DNA of 64,000 nt from Cheilinus undulatus (GCF_018320785.1 NC_054865.1:33294398-33358397); one strand, 5' to 3'; counted from the stretch's first letter, positions 1 through 13,777 are shown. A program made the numbers and translations. The notes: generated by a model not told the origin, from the sequence alone.

Positions 1-2820
1 AAGTAAACACATGACACTTTTTCCCTACAAAAAGGATAAGTGCCCAGTGTTGAAATCCCTAACCTCAGTTAAGCCCTTACTATTGGCCTCCACAAGTCAA
101 CAGTGCATACCAATGGGCAGCAAGAAGCCAGCTCTTCACTAAGAGGGAACCCTCCTTTGCTAGTGTTTCCTTCAGTTAGTCTCAAGACACCTCTAGAGGG
201 CTGAAGAGAGATCTCCAGCATCCCAGAACCACCCCCCATGTTAGCTCTCACAGGTATTCTTTATCTTTCTTATCCTAATACATGGCCATCACAGCTCAAA
301 CAGCATTACCACCTTCAACAGACCCAGGCTCCATACATGCAAGCTTCAGGTAATGACAATGCTGACATCAGTCACCTTAGCAACTCAAAGCTGCAAGCAC
401 AAAAGGACAATCACAGGCCATGTTGTTAGGCCTGGAGTCCCACTAAAATGTTCCTCAGCCCTCCCACCCCAACAAAAATTATAGTCAAAATAAAAATTGC
501 AATACATTTTCAGGGGGCTTCCAAAATGTTGATCCTTTTCTCCATATCAATACAGCGTAGAGGCATGGTTCCTCTGAATCTGAACGCTCTAAGCTTTCCA
601 CCCCACCATCTCCTGTGTATGGTGTCCATTTTAGGACATCCTTAGACCTCAGGTGTCAGATCTCAGATATAAAGCATCAGGTCTCAAGAAAAAAGCTATT
701 AGGTCTCAGGAAAACATGGGTCAAGTCTTAGAAAAAAGACGTCAGGCATCAGGACAACAGGAGTCAGATTCATTATATATAAATATAAATCTGATAAAAT
801 TTAAAATATTACTATATGTATCAATGGATATGTTTACCATGAACTCGCCTCAACATACAGTCTTATAAATAGGCAACCAGCACATATATTCACTTGGACT
901 ATTTTTTTTGTTTGTTTTTTTGTTTTTGTAAACACATTTACAGTGAGACATCAGTTAGCTCATAACAAATTGTCATGAAATTTACATTACTTCACATCTT
1001 GCTGAGTTATGCATCTTTTTTATATACCAACACAAAAGAAAGTGCATCTTCTAGCAATAGTGCTGAACTTAAGCCAGAATGGAGAAAGAAACGAAAACAT
1101 GGACAGGAACAAAAACATAAACCCCAGGAATCCAAGCAGACAATACAATGCATCCTTGATCTTAAACAGATTAAACAGCATCAGTCCTTGGTATCCAACC
1201 AATGACTAGGGAAAGGGACCCACCACTTGGACTGCTTTAGAAAAAAAAAACAAAAAAAAAAAGGAAGACCCCTGATGGTACAGGGAAGAATAGGCAGAGG
1301 GCCTTCCAAAAATGCAAAGAAAGAAAATAGAGTGAGGCATTTAATATTTGCAACCTTTGGGGCTAAGCCCCCCTCCTTCATCCTAGAGACATCCCTGTTA
1401 TAAGCATCAACATTACACACCAAACTGCAAAAAACACAAGAAAACAAGAAAGACAAAAGTGTGATGAGAGAGAGTGTGGGGGAAGCAGAGACAGGGTAAG
1501 GTGCCCTTACTAGGACTAGCACTTACACCCACCTGATTGGTCTGAGACTATCTCCACCTACCCAAACATCTTCATGAGGAAAGAGAAAAAAGAAAGTAGA
1601 ACAGAGAAACTGAGGTGTTTTGAGACTTTATTTTGGTCCTCAGCTGGCTTCATTCTTCCTCAATCAAGTCCACCAAGTGGTCTGAACTGTTTCATCTGAC
1701 ATCTCCCAACCATCTTTCGCAATTTCTGTCACTGCACTCCCAGCTATCTAAGTAATGAAACTGCAGACCTTGCTGTAATACCCCTACATCCCACCTCTAC
1801 CAGATGAACCCTAGCTGCCATTCCTGCATCTAAGCGTTTATCCTTTCATACGCTTCCTCCACAGAATCCTCTCAGGGAACGGTCAGTTCTATATGATAAC
1901 TGGTAAATAAATGTAATGAGTTCAAAGGACAGAGTCTCCCTCTGACGTGTGGTGGAATAAAAGAAGATGCATCAAATAGAAATCATGATGTACAGTAAAA
2001 ATGTGATTGTCTTGTGCAAATGTAATCAAGTACTACCAATTTAAGGAATTCAAATTCATGTCAAATAACCAACAGTTCTTGATTTTTAAACACTTCTCTG
2101 AGTCAAAACAATCACATTAGAAGTAACTATGTTAAAATAACATTCAAATAAGTTTAATGAGCCCTACATTTGCAATATATGTTCAGTGGAAGTGTATGAT
2201 TATGTCCCAAATCCCTCGTATTTCCCAGAAACTAAACTGAGACGTAACTTCAGTTATTTCTGTGGGCATTCTGGTCCTGCTTACATCAAATGTAAAGAGA
2301 TATTTGTGTTAGCATAACGTATGGAGCCGTGTGTCTACGTTGGGGGTTGTAGTCATAGTACGTAGCAGTAATAAGTGTGTGATAAAAGCTTCTAATCCAC
2401 ACATCACATCTGGATGGATGGTCAAGTGCAGTGAAAAGGGGGGGTGGGGCTCCACAGTGGACCCTGAATAAAAAGCAGCAGAGCAGCTCAACCTGAAGAG
2501 ACTTGATTTGTCCATCACTGAATTTCCTCCTCAGGAGATAAAACCTGAGCAGAAACACACAAACACAAACACACACAACAATCTCAACCTCTCTGCCCTG
2601 AAGCCCCCACAAAGCCTGATGGCACATTCACAGTCAACGACAACATCAGTTATCAGCACAGTTTAATCATATGAGCGAGTGCACGTGTACGTGAGTGACA
2701 GGGAGTGCTGGGAGGGAGAGAGGGAGGATTAGTGCTAAATTATACCTGAGGGAATTTTGAAAAATTATGTTTTCAGTTTTAATTACACTAATGCATCAAA
2801 CACAAACATGAAGACTTTTT
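1..2820. other. Intergenic / 3' flank, no gene recognised
   Basis: No exon of a known family could be read on either strand. Open frames here are short, low in complexity and lack conserved motifs. The stretch is AT-rich, with purine runs and a polyadenylation-like hexamer on the minus strand (TTTATT on the plus strand at 1627-1632). That hexamer could end a long tradd 3' UTR or another minus-strand transcript. The function of the left 1.6 kb is unknown. Confidence 0.4.
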
Positions 2821-2828
2821 TCAAACCA

Positions 2829-3286
2829 TTTAATTTGTATAAACCCATTTTGTAGAAAAAAAAAATCAATAACCTTCAGTTGTGTGCTCATTAGCAACCA
2901 TACTCAACAGGCTCCATGTGTAAATGGACTTATAAAGCAGAAATAAAAAGGAGGTACATGATGAAAACTGGTTAAACAGTGCATTCAACTCAAGACAGCA
3001 TTTTCATGACAGTGACGGATCATTTCATCTAAATTTAAACAATAAAACTAATAATTGAAAAGCCAATGAAGAATATAAATCAGTTCTCTGTCTGGACCAT
3101 GCCCTCTCTCACACAAACACATAAAGTCACACAAACACATTCAGGAATGATTTGAGGATGATAGAGGTCAATCAGCAACAAACATACTGTACATTAAAGC
3201 AGACGGGACAGTGAACTGTAGCGAGTGGAGAGGTGGGGCCTCTTCCTCTCAGTTTTCACACAGATCAAAAGCAAACAGAGTCACTC
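2829..3286 (-). other. tradd: Probable tradd 3' UTR
   Basis: This lies directly after the tradd stop codon on the minus strand. A minus-strand ATTAAA (plus-strand TTTAAT at 2829-2834) could end a UTR of about 450 nt. A second candidate signal lies much farther away at 1627-1632. The UTR end is inferred only from these hexamers. Confidence 0.4.
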
Positions 3287-6200
3287 TCAGGCCTGGATGT
3301 CCAAAATGTTCTCAGCCAGGTTGGTGAGTTTGCAGTCCTCCAGTGCTTTCACCAGCCGGCTAAGCTTGGCTGCTCTGCCCTCCGCCTCGATGAAGCGGTT
3401 GAGCAGTTGATAGGCTTGCTCATACAAGCCTTCTCTCTCGTACTCATAGGCCAAGTTGTCAATGGCCGGAGCCTTCAGAGCCCTGCAGCTCTTCCCCAGA
3501 GCCCTCCCTACATATTTCCACTGACGGCCCACTCCGTTAGAGAAGCTCTGAACATCTGACGCTGTCAGCATACGGTCCTCTGACGATCCAAAGGATAAAG
3601 AAACAAGTGAAAGGACATTAATGCATAATGTACTCAATGTGATTATGTAAACACTTGTTTGTAAACATGAGTAAACAATAAATATTCCCTATAATAACTC
3701 ATAGATCAGCTGTGCACTTCAACCTCATAAATAACCATTTTTTCTTGTATACAGTATGTTCAGCGAATAGGTTTTTTGATTTGTCACTTTTAGAGGGTGA
3801 TACAAGCTTAGACTCAATGTTTACATTATATAGAACATGTTGGCAACAGCTGCTATTTTCACGTCCAACAGACAGGGAGACACTGCAACGTTTCTTTAGA
3901 ATTATGTTTGTGTCCATCTGACAAGCCTAAGTAATATTTGCTCTCTTTCAGTCCTGGTTTGGTGAACAGCACTCGTGTGAAACATCTGATTCTTGAGCTG
4001 CTGATTGCCTCACTCTGTTCGAATGCATATGCTGTTTGGTGCTTGGTAAGTAGTGCACAAAGGGCTTATCATAAGTTCTTAACTGGGAAAACGCTGATGA
4101 GTACAATAAATATGATGTCACAAGCCATAAAACTGAAACGATGAGTTGAAAGATGCTAAAATCATCCTTCGGGCTGATTTGAACTGCACAGTTTGTTGGC
4201 AAGACTACGAGCAACCTTTTTCACATTACAATTAACTCATTATTGTACCATTGACTATTATCTGAGAGTAGGAGAGTAACTAAATACCACCGAGCTAATA
4301 AATGTTGTGAATCAAAAGCAAATATCACTGGTAAACTATTCATCCAGTTTTGCTTGTCACAAACATAAAAACAAGCAACTGGAAAAAGTCAGTCTGACTT
4401 TAGGTATTTAATGTTAAATAATGGACACCTTTATGATTTTTTCAAACATCCTCTGCTGTCATTACTACAGTATCACACAATGCGAATTTGCAAAGACAAA
4501 GACTCTACAAAGACAAGTAGAAAATCAATCAGGCTACCCTTTCATGAATTGATTTCAGTGGTTTTTCTCACTTGACAATACATTGAGTTAAACCAGTGCA
4601 GCTGAAACTGTTGAAAGCACTGCCCCCCCGCACCAGGGACACTCACGGGAGACAGATCTAAATTTACAGAAAGGGAAATCAAATCTTTAACTATGTAGAA
4701 TAGAACATGATACTTAACTCCTGCAAACATCAGTTTTACTATTTTCATTTTTGGGCAACAAATTCAAATCAGTGCAATCCAAATACATCATCTGCTGGCA
4801 CTAATCTCTTTCCATAACCTCCACATCAATTCATAAATGGTTGGATTAGAGGGAACGTTGGCAAACAGTACTGATTCATAATGTTTCAAAAATCCTGCAC
4901 CATTTACAACGTGATGGTGATTTTGGGTGCTTGTGGCATCAAAAAGTTGCTTTTGACAAAAAACCAACAACTTCAGATGCAGAGAAACACCCTGGTATAA
5001 GGAGATTTTTTAAATTCTGTTTTACATGCTATTTTAATCTCTAGTCTGACTACAAGGCTGTGAAGGACACAATATAAAAGACTCAAATATAGAAAAGACT
5101 TACTCACCAAACACTCTATTCTGAAACTTAAAGCAGTTGCTGGGGACAACACACTCGTCCTGTGTGATGGGGTTGGTCTGAGGTGCTGGACCTAGGGCCT
5201 GATTCTGCAGCTGCTGCTCCAGGTGATCAATCTCCTCATCACGCAGACGCTCCGGCTGACACAAAATGACAAAGAGCGCTGTTCAATCCATGGATGAGAA
5301 CATTCAGGTGGACTCCTCTATGAATAGAAACTATTACACTACAAAAGACTAATTTTGCCTCAATCAGTGACTGTTTACTAATATGTTGTACAGTTAGTAC
5401 ACAAGGAATATAAATACTCATAAATTTATCACCACAAGGACAAAAACCTTTCATTGTGCATGAAATTGAAAATGTTCCTTCAGATACACGCCAGCTTTAG
5501 AGAGAACAGAAAGTGTTTTGTGCACTGCGCTTTGTTATCATTCTGCTGTTTCTAAGTTCTTCCTGGACCTGTTAAAAAAATCACCTATATCCCATTTCTC
5601 GTTTTGCAGCTTTGAGCTAAGGAATACAGCCTCTCTTCCCACTCTCATGTGCACTGTTGAATAAAACGGTTTAGTTGTGCAACTTACTTGTAAGACTGGA
5701 AAACAGACTCACATGGATGCTAGGATGAGTAGTGGTGATTCACTTCTTTCTTTTATTTTGTTTTTGTTTTGTGAGCTTACGTGTCAGTAATATGAATGCT
5801 TTTGTCACAAGCTGTATTCTTTCCAATATTGCTTCAAGTCTTTCCTGTGAAGACAGTTAAGTCAGTTTGTAAAGCAAATAAAAGCAAGTATTCATGCATT
5901 TCTAAACTTGTGACTTAAGACCTTTATTTAGCTGCAGCTTAAGAAAGTACAGACAATCTAAGATCAAAACCTCTGAAGAGCTGTTTATATCTCAGCTATG
6001 ACGAGTGGATGCATTTAAAAAACAGAAGGATCCAAGCCAGTTCCTCTTCTTCAATTTACACTCCCTTTCTAATTCACCACATCAAACTGTCATGCCACAC
6101 ATACCACCTTTAAACAAAAGCTAACTGCACAAACTAATTACAAAAGTGGTACCAAGCAGCCTGGTAAACAATTCAGACACAAAAACACAACCACTTTCAT

Positions 6201-7830
6201 TTCTAACAAGTCAAACCTACTGACATTTAGGTTATTTTTGTGTGATTTAGATAGAACAAGTGGGCAATAAGGCAAGGCAAGTTTATTTGTACAGCACGTT
6301 TCAGCAACAGGGCAATTCAAAGTGCTTCACACAGGTTATTAAAATACATTGAAAGATAAGAGCTTTACCCCTTAGAATTCTGGGTAAAATTGGTCAAAAA
6401 CGGGACTCAGGGAGCGCGGATGGTCGAGTGGTTTGGGGCGCTGCCCATGTGCGCGGGTGGCCCAGGTTCGGGTCCGGCCTGTGGCCCTTTACCGCATGTC
6501 TCTCCCCGCTCTCTTCCCTGTTTCCGAGTCTATCCACTGTCCTTACTCTTTAAAAAACGGGACTCAAAAAAGCATGGAGGTTGGCAGACATTTTTCTATA
6601 CTGCATTGATAATAACTGCCTGGAAAAAAAGACAGAACTTAAAACAGCAAATTTGAAATCATGCAAAATCAGGCCATGGATCTTTATGAATGTAATCATG
6701 TTTATGGACTGAATATTTGACTGGATTTAGATTGTGGGGACTCTATCTGAATTGCGGTAGTGTTTCTGATAGAATATAGGAGAGCGGTGACCCTGACAAA
6801 TCCATTAACTGTGGCTCTGACAGTTTTATCCTGGAATGGTTTAGATGGCCAGAATCCTGAGAATCAGGGCCTTCTGTTGGCATGATATACTTATGAACAA
6901 TCATTTTTTGAATAGGTGAATAGCTAAAAAATCTGCCAGCTTGCAAGTGGGCCCTGGGATTTTCTTTTTTAATAGGTTGAATTAAATATTGTGAAATCAT
7001 CTTACTTCATAGCGAGCTGTTTACATAGCTTCATTCAGAGAAATGAAACCAAGTGTGATGACATCAGCTTTAAAAGTTTTTTCAGACTTAGAGAAGTAGC
7101 ATTCCTCAAAATGACTTTTTTTCCCCAAAAGAAAATTCCAACTGCAGCTTTGATTAAAAAAGATGAAAAACAGATTCCCTCACCAGTGAGCAGCTAGGTC
7201 AAAACAAAACTGACCAAAACACCATGAAGAAAACAGCCAGCATTAACAAAATGTGTTCATAATCTGGCAAAGAACCAATAACTTAAAAGCTACCTGTGAC
7301 AGGTGGATGTGCTTTAGGCAAAGCTCCAGCTTGTCCAGATACAGATCCAGAATGTGTTCGCTGGCCTTCAGCTGGGTTTCCACGGGGAGCTCTTGTGAAA
7401 GAGCGAGAAGCCTGGAGGCATGCTGGGAGAGGGACTGTCGCACCGCTCCAGAGCTGTAGCTCTCGAGGAACTGCTGACATGCTGACTCATCCACAAACTT
7501 CACCTCAACCCCCAGGAGGGGGTCAGCGTCATGGACCTTCAGTATCTCATAACCACCTAGCCCTCCCACAGAGTCTGACAACAGAAAATTACAGATGAAT
7601 ACGCAAGACATCAAATGCACAATAATGTGTCTCATTATTATAGAGATGCTTCAAAAACTCTTTAAACAGCACTCACCGATAAGTGTCAGTTTGATGACTT
7701 TAAAGACAATGAACTTTCCTTGATCCCGGTCTTTGAAGAGAGAGAGTAGGTTCACACCAGGATTGAGTGACTGAAGAAACAAAACCGTACATCCTGTCCA
7801 TGATCCACCATCCACAGTTCTGTCTGCCAT
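3287..7830 (-). CDS. tradd: TRADD, TNF receptor type 1-associated death domain adaptor
   Basis: Adaptor that links TNFR1-type death receptors to TRAF2 and RIPK1 in the cytoplasm, leading to NF-kB or apoptosis. Coding exons on the minus strand are 7830-7677, 7574-7294, 5255-5108 and 3579-3287. All have AG/GT borders and the phases join to 876 nt, or 291 residues (human is 312). The N-terminal half reads like the TRADD N-terminal TRAF2-binding domain ([20 protein letters not shown]). The last exon is the death domain, with [10 protein letters not shown] and the family signature [18 protein letters not shown]. The start at 7830 follows a clean acceptor (TGTGTTCAG) and begins [12 protein letters not shown] longer minus-strand ATG at 13104 is out of frame with it. 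A non-coding first exon is inferred near 13.0 kb. Confidence 0.95.
6266..6345. repeat. Short interspersed repeat of the 'aaggcaagtttatttgta' type
   Basis: The sequence GGCAAGTTTATTTGTACAGC followed by CAATTCAAAGTGCTTCACAC is a motif scattered through many teleost genomes. I recognise it as repetitive but cannot assign its family with certainty. It probably derives from the tail of a non-LTR element. Confidence 0.5.
6408..6558 (+). repeat. tRNA-derived SINE in a tradd intron
   Basis: The 5' part is tRNA-like, with a box A-like GGATGGTCGAGTGG and a box B-like GGTTCGGGTCC at about 6466-6476. It is followed by the non-tRNA body CCGCATGTCTCTCCCCGCTC...TATCCACTGTCC that accompanies this head in teleost SINEs. 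The cloverleaf is not intact, so it is a SINE copy and not a working tRNA gene. The internal promoter points along the plus strand, antisense to tradd. Confidence 0.75.
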
Positions 7831-8859
7831 CCTCTGAACACAGAGTGAGACATACAGCACAAAGTTTAAGCCAAGAGAGGACAACATCAAAGGAGAGGAT
7901 GAGAAGCTGTACAAACCCTGGAGGACGAATTGTAACGGCACCTTTAAAAAACAGGATAAAGATGCTTTCTTCCACAGTGTGTCTGCAGCTCTCCAGTGCA
8001 GTATCTGTGTTTATAGCATTACAAAGAATCTTAAGAGAATAATACTTTAACTTCTTTCAGGTTTAAACAAGAAGCCACAAGTATTTCACAAATAAAGTGA
8101 TCAAACAACCTACTGGAGCATTTGGAGTTATTAATGTAAGAGACTTACCATTTATTAGATATATAAAAATCTATATGATTTAAACTTCCTCCAAGGTAGC
8201 AGCTTCCTCCTCCCCATTCAAAAGTCAGCTTATATTTTCACTAAACATAGGAGAATATGCTGAGTTGACTTTTCAGCTGTTTTTTTAAATCTTTTTTTTT
8301 TGTGTATAAAGCGGTCAGTGAACCATTCAATGGACTGAGACAGTCTTTTATTATTGTCCATGTATTTGTGTAACCCTGGCGTGACTGATGCGTAATCTTA
8401 GTCCACATTTCCTCCATGGAGCAGACTAAATCAATAGATTTGACTTTAATCTAAATGGCTGCTTTTTAGTGCCTTTTATATTTTGAGGATTTTTTCAAAA
8501 GGCTATTATTACATAATACTACAACCGCTTCACATGAGGATATCAGAAGACCTGAATAAACCTAAAACCTAAAAAAGGTTTTGACTGCTGAAGGATTAAG
8601 AAGCAGCATTTCACAATATTCATGATTATATTAAATAAGCTGCTGCAGAAACATCATTCATTGTCGGAAAAACAAAAATATGCAGCTAATGTTACACAAC
8701 CATTTTGTTTTACATTTTTAAGATTTAGCATTATTGTATTTTGAAAGGACCAGGGTGGACTGGTTTTGATTGGTAAAGGTAAAAAGTAACTTTATTTAAT
8801 ACCGTAGGTAGGTTTGGTGAACGTGGGAGTGAATCAGCACCCTTCCACATGCAATCAAC

Positions 8860-9366
8860 TAGTGGTGGGAATCACTAGTGGGCCCGCAATACGATATTAT
8901 TACGATACTTGGGTCACGATTCGATATTATTGTGATTTTAAAAATTTTGCAATACAGTGAGTATTGCAATACCATGATTGCGATATATTGGGATCTATAC
9001 CATTTTTCAACCGTTTCGCTAAAGTAGCATTAGTCTTGCCCTCATGTTTGTCGTATATATTTTCATTTTCACGTTGCACTTCTTGCTAACCTCATGTGTC
9101 ATGTCCGTCTCATTCGTGTCCTGCTTGCATTCCTAATGTCCTTCCCCTGGTGCTGCAATGTTTGTTGTACTAACTTTCTTGTGCTCTATGACCTCTGCCG
9201 ACCTCACTGGACAAGCATTTTTCCACATATTTTTCCATGATCATATACTTCAGTTCATATTAGAATTAATTTGAAAAAAAAATTGATACTTGGTGGATGA
9301 TACGAGATGATCACCAGACAAAATGTTTCGATACTATGGTGTATCGATTTTTTTCTCCCACCCCTT
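8860..9366. mobile_element. Non-autonomous hAT-like DNA transposon with 8-bp target duplication
   Basis: The ends are imperfect inverted repeats: left TAGTGGTGGGAATC, right (reverse complement) AAGGGGTGGGAGAA. The copy is flanked by perfect 8-bp direct repeats CAATCAAC at 8852-8859 and 9367-9374, the target-site length typical of hAT elements. The interior is rich in GATATTATTACGAT-type sequence and has no transposase frame. Confidence 0.75.
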
Positions 9367-9708
9367 CAATCAACATATCAGGACAGGACAGGATGATAAA
9401 GTGACCATAGTGCTCAAAGGTGAAGTGGGCAAGTAAAGCAATATAAAAGCAAGATATAGTAAAAGTTTGACTTTGATTAGTAAAAATGTGGTACAATATA
9501 CCTCCAATAGCTAAAAAACATGGTGGGTAAAACAAGATAGAAATGTGCCATCAGCAAAAAGTTAAACAAGAGAAATAAAATAGGGTAAAAGTATAAAGCT
9601 CAATCAATAGTCAACAAATAGTAACTGTGGGTGTACAACACATAATATGTTAAATGTTTTTATTTTCAAGTAGTATTAATAATTATTCACTTTATTTCCC
9701 TGGAGTGT

Positions 9709-10195
9709 TTGCAAATATGTGCTTTTTATCGTTATAACCAACAAATCCCTTCTCTGCTGCTGAAACCTTTCTTTGTACTTTTATTACATCCAGACTCAAC
9801 TTCTGTAATATTATCCTTTAAGGGACATCCTCCTAAGTCCTCAGTAAACTTCAACATATTCAGAACTGCTACACACCTCCTGACATCACCCCTGCCCTTC
9901 AAAATGACTCCCCATCAGCTATTGCAACCAGTGCTCCTCACCTAAATCACCAGGGCCCTCACTGACCTCCTACACCTTCACACTCCCTTCTGTAGTCTCT
10001 GTTCCTCAAACACAAACCTCCTTCTCTGCCACTGATATCCAAGCACTGAACCTGGGCGGACAGAGCCTTTCCCGTAGCTACCCCCTCCCTCTGGAACTCA
10101 CTTCCAAAACATATTCAAGACTGCAATGACCTTTAAATGCCTGCTCAAGACTCACCTTTTAAACAAGCTTTTAATGTGATATTTTATGCTGTTTT
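9709..10195 (+). mobile_element. LINE fragment, reverse-transcriptase C-terminal region (L2/CR1-like)
   Basis: Conceptual translation with frame shifts gives the C-terminal signature of L2/CR1-like LINE polyproteins: TSRLNFCNIIL, then RAFPVATPSLWNSLPKHIQD, then a stretch like LKTHLFKQAF. It is broken by stops and shifts. It lies in the first tradd intron, antisense to the gene. A (TAA)n-like tail at 10207-10225 is consistent with a 3' end. Confidence 0.65.
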
Positions 10196-11196
10196 GAATG
10201 TTTTAATAATGATAATAATAATAATGAAAAAGCCTGCAGTTGTTGTGGGCAGAATTTAGCATTCTCTGTCAGTAAAACACACATTTATTTAATGTTCTAA
10301 TAAAAATTAAGTAAATCTGGCGATGAGAAAGCAGATGACAAAATATTAGGTATGCAATTCTTCAACAGATTCTGAACTAAAGATTTAATAAATGTGCAAT
10401 AAATTATATTAAGGTAAAACAAATACTAAAACTTGTCTAAATAAAACTGTCTAGATTCATTTATAGCTCCTCTTGGAGTAAAAACCACTTCTAGCCCCTG
10501 ATATTTGTAGCAGCACTTCACTTTGCCCTTTTATACCCCAGCATCCTTTTGAAATGCTCATTACATAAAAACATGTTTAATCTCGGCTCTCCCCTCCCCC
10601 TGTCCAGCCCCTGACTCCCGTTCTCTGAATGAAGCACTCTTGGTGTCGTCTCCATGCACAGGAGCGCTCTGCGTGGAAAGAGCATCCCTGAGCTGGATTA
10701 TGTGTATGTGCTCATGTTTCACTAATACACAGTATGCTTGGTTGTTGGGTCTACAGGAATCTCCTCAACTTAGCCAGTATGTAATTATATGCTATCCTAT
10801 CTATCAGTACTATGGAAGTATACTGTGAGATTTGTTCACCAGCTGTATGAGGATTATGTGATCATCAGGAGCTTAAAATATATCATTTAGCTTTTGCTGC
10901 CAAAAGGCGCCCTCGAGTATTCCCTGGACAGCTTGTCTGACATTAAGGTGAAAATAATAAATTCACATACGGATGTGATTCCCGAAAGGAAGGATTTTAC
11001 TTTTCTGTCTTGTTATGAAATAATGCTTTGTTTTGTCTGATCCATAGTCTCTTGTATAATCACAGCAGGCCCAAAGATGACGGCTTGAGATCAAATAAAA
11101 CCACTACAGTATTTAGACTAACCAGTTGTAACATTACAGAATGTAATGTCTTTCAGTTTTAATTTATGTATGGATTATCTTTTACATGATTTTATC

Positions 11197-11556
11197 TAGG
11201 GATTCACAATATTATAAGCATGATATCAGAATCTGCAGATATTGGCTTAAAAAGAGAATTATAGATATCAGTAGAAATTCAAATTTCTGCCTATATTTGG
11301 CCATAAAAATCTTCCTATATCAGCTGTAAAAATTGGCCATATGAAGGAATAAATTTAGGCTGGTCCAACAGACCTACTTCAGCTGAAGTCTTTTTTTTTA
11401 ATTCATCATCATTCCTTACACTTTAAAGTGTGTTTTGAGGACTGAAGTTCAAGGTCTTAACTAAATTTAAATATCTGTATCAATCTCGGTACTGGCTAAA
11501 ATGAATTTGTAAATATCAGCATGTGATATCGTCAAAAATCCAATTGTGCATCCCGA
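11197..11556. mobile_element. hAT MITE, diverged copy
   Basis: The left end TAGGGATTCACAATATT and the right end AATTGTGCATCCCGA match, in inverted orientation, the ends of the better preserved copy at 60737-61151. Internal GATATCAG/CGATATC words are shared. No target duplication is evident. There is no coding capacity. Confidence 0.65.
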
Positions 11557-13019
11557 ATTCACCCTTAAATCTGTAATAACCATCATTTAAACATGCCTAT
11601 TATATCCCTGAGACCAATATTCAGATATTCAGACAAATTCCCATATCGATTAAAAACAATTTCTGTACTGTCATTGTCCAGCTTTAACAAGCCAAACTCT
11701 AAACTCATGGTAGTGTCTTAAGTTTTCCTGTATTATAAATGCTTGCAAATTACAACATTAAAATCAATACAATGTTTGGTGCTACTCTTTGTATAATAAG
11801 AACAGTGTTATTTTGGGACCATGCTGCAACAATACAGTATATGGAGAAAAACGTATCTTCAAAACCCCTTTTCACACCTGCAACACTAAATTTTCAGGAA
11901 AATTTCAGGGCAAAAAAGACAGAAAAATCCTGACCTTTTTGTTCATATTTGTCCCTCCCTACTTAAAGTTTCCCTGCAGTTTGCCTGCCATGCAAGGGAG
12001 GAAAAAATAGTAGGGAGATATCTGGAAAAAATGCCAGGTTGAGAAATTCACACATGCTCACATTGTAAATCAGGAGATTTTCAGGAGTGTTGTGCAAGTG
12101 TAAATGGGGCCAAATTGATCCATCCTAATATGATGTGAGTAGACACCTGTTAAGAAGGGGGTTGAAAATTATTTGAACTTCCTGTAAAACAATATTCATA
12201 AAAAAAAACACTGTTTTCTCTGAAATTTAAAAAATAGGCATTTCATTGACTATCTGTAGAAGCTTTACCCTATTTCAAAGAAGAAAAATGCACAAAAAAA
12301 AAGGAAAAATTACATTTTCAAGCTTGCACTACAATTATAAACATTGCACTTTAATGAGTCGTGCTGCCAGCAGCATAACTCTTTATTTTCATTACTTATC
12401 TTTTTAAATTTCTTTTATTATTCTCCCGGGTTTGTTTAATTGCAGTATTAGTAATTTCGCTTTCAAAATAATGCTTCAGTTACTCACAGAAGAAGAAAGC
12501 ACTCACTTAGTCTGCACAATGATTTCACATTTTTTAAATTATAAGTGACTTGTGCTGTAACTGGACATGTAAATGTAACAAAGCACAGCCGAAAAATGTG
12601 GTTGCTATGCGACCCGGACGTGCAGCTACAGGTGATTTTAATCCGTAAAAACGTTGAAGTTAGCGAGTTAATGTGCAACAAGTGTAAGCTATAAAAAAGT
12701 TTTTTTTTTCTACAGCAGCATTTTTGGTTTACTACACTAAAACACAACCCTGTGAAATTCTGTCATATATCAAAAGCACTTTAAAAGACAGAGAGGTATT
12801 TTGACCGACAAGGAACACGAGCGGGACTGTTAGTGTGTGGTTTGTGTTGATAAACCTTACGTACAGTTGACGTTAAATTTCGTCCAACGCGGTACTAAAC
12901 AGGCCGCAGTGGTGGCCCTGTAAAGCGAAAAGGCATAACAGCAATCGGACATGCTAATATATTTCTCTTACTGCCTTTAAATTCAAAAGAATACTTTGTT
13001 AAAGTCGGTACAAACTTAC

Positions 13020-13140
13020 CGTAAAACTTTGTTATATTGTTCGGTGACGCTTCCTCCTCGAGGATCACACCCACTGACACGGTATAAACTTCCCGGCTAC
13101 CCATTGGCTGCGCACAAACCGGTGAGCGCTATGATTGGTG
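13020..13140 (-). promoter_or_regulatory. tradd: tradd promoter and non-coding first exon
   Basis: A donor GTAAGT on the minus strand at 13019-13014 marks the end of a likely non-coding exon. Just upstream are two CCAAT-type motifs: CCAATGG on the minus strand at about 13107-13101 and an ATTGG near 13135. Local CpG content is raised. The CCAAT at 13107 overlaps the only nearby ATG, so transcription probably starts to its right in the gene's direction (below 13100). The start site itself is inferred. Confidence 0.5.
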
Positions 13141-13777
13141 GAAATCAGATGTCGCCTGGAGCGAAAATCATGACAGGAAGGAAGTTTTTTTTTTCGATGC
13201 TATAGAAATCATATGTAGGGCAAACTGCTGCAGAGCTTCACGGTGGGAGCAGTTTCTTTTTTTATTGACTCTGAACGAAATCTATATCTATATCTATCTA
13301 TAAGGGCTAAATTGTTGAAAGATAAAATAATCATAGTAGTTCGTGGGAATAATCAGAGGAGTCTTTTCAATGAAAACAAACCGTCAATTTGTATAATTAC
13401 ATTATCAATTACATTACATTACATTACATTATTATGAACTCTTTCATGTGATATAAATAGCAGCGTATTAATTTAAACTGTGGTATTTCTGTTCACATCA
13501 AAAGCCACCAAAAAGTAGCCTTGAGTAGTAGTGTTAAGCAAATAGCACTGACTGCTAGAAAAATCAAACAGATTAAAAACACCTGGGCCTACTTAATTGT
13601 AAAGCTTAGATTATGGTCGTAAAATCACGGATGACAGAGGCCCTGGTTAGATACTTGACACACATGTTGTGATTTCTAGTTAAATATTTGAGATCAACTG
13701 ACATTTTTGCAGCCTTCTTAAATATATTCTAATATCAATATGAACTGTTCCATACAGTCATCATCAGAAGCTTTATA

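Larger units (their letters stand above)
5256..7293. other. tradd: tradd intron between coding exons 2 and 3
   Basis: This 2 kb intron contains a short interspersed repeat at about 6266-6340 and a tRNA-derived SINE at about 6408-6555, both annotated separately. I see nothing coding in the rest. Confidence 0.6.
7834..13019 (-). other. tradd: tradd first intron, repeat-rich
   Basis: The boundaries are inferred from the acceptor before 7833 and a donor GTAAGT (minus strand, 13019-13014). The intron holds a hAT-like element (8860-9366), a LINE fragment (about 9709-10195) and a hAT MITE (11197-11556). The remaining sequence, including 10200-11190 and 11560-12800, shows nothing I can name. Confidence 0.55.

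Noticed and set aside
2286-2627. Minus-strand 113-codon frame left of tradd
   Set aside because: It contains a CV repeat from a CA microsatellite and no family similarity that I recognise.
6413-6490. Functional tRNA gene
   Set aside because: Box A- and B-like words are present, but the stems do not pair properly, and the 3' body is that of a fish SINE.
13020-13104. An ATG at 13104 (minus) as an upstream start or uORF of tradd
   Set aside because: It would be out of frame with the conserved tradd frame, and the ATG overlaps a CCAAT box, so it is more likely promoter than transcript.
13268-13435. Short tandem tracts as a possible CRISPR or satellite array
   Set aside because: They are simple ATCTAT and ACATT microsatellites of a few units. 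CRISPR arrays are not expected in vertebrate nuclear DNA.
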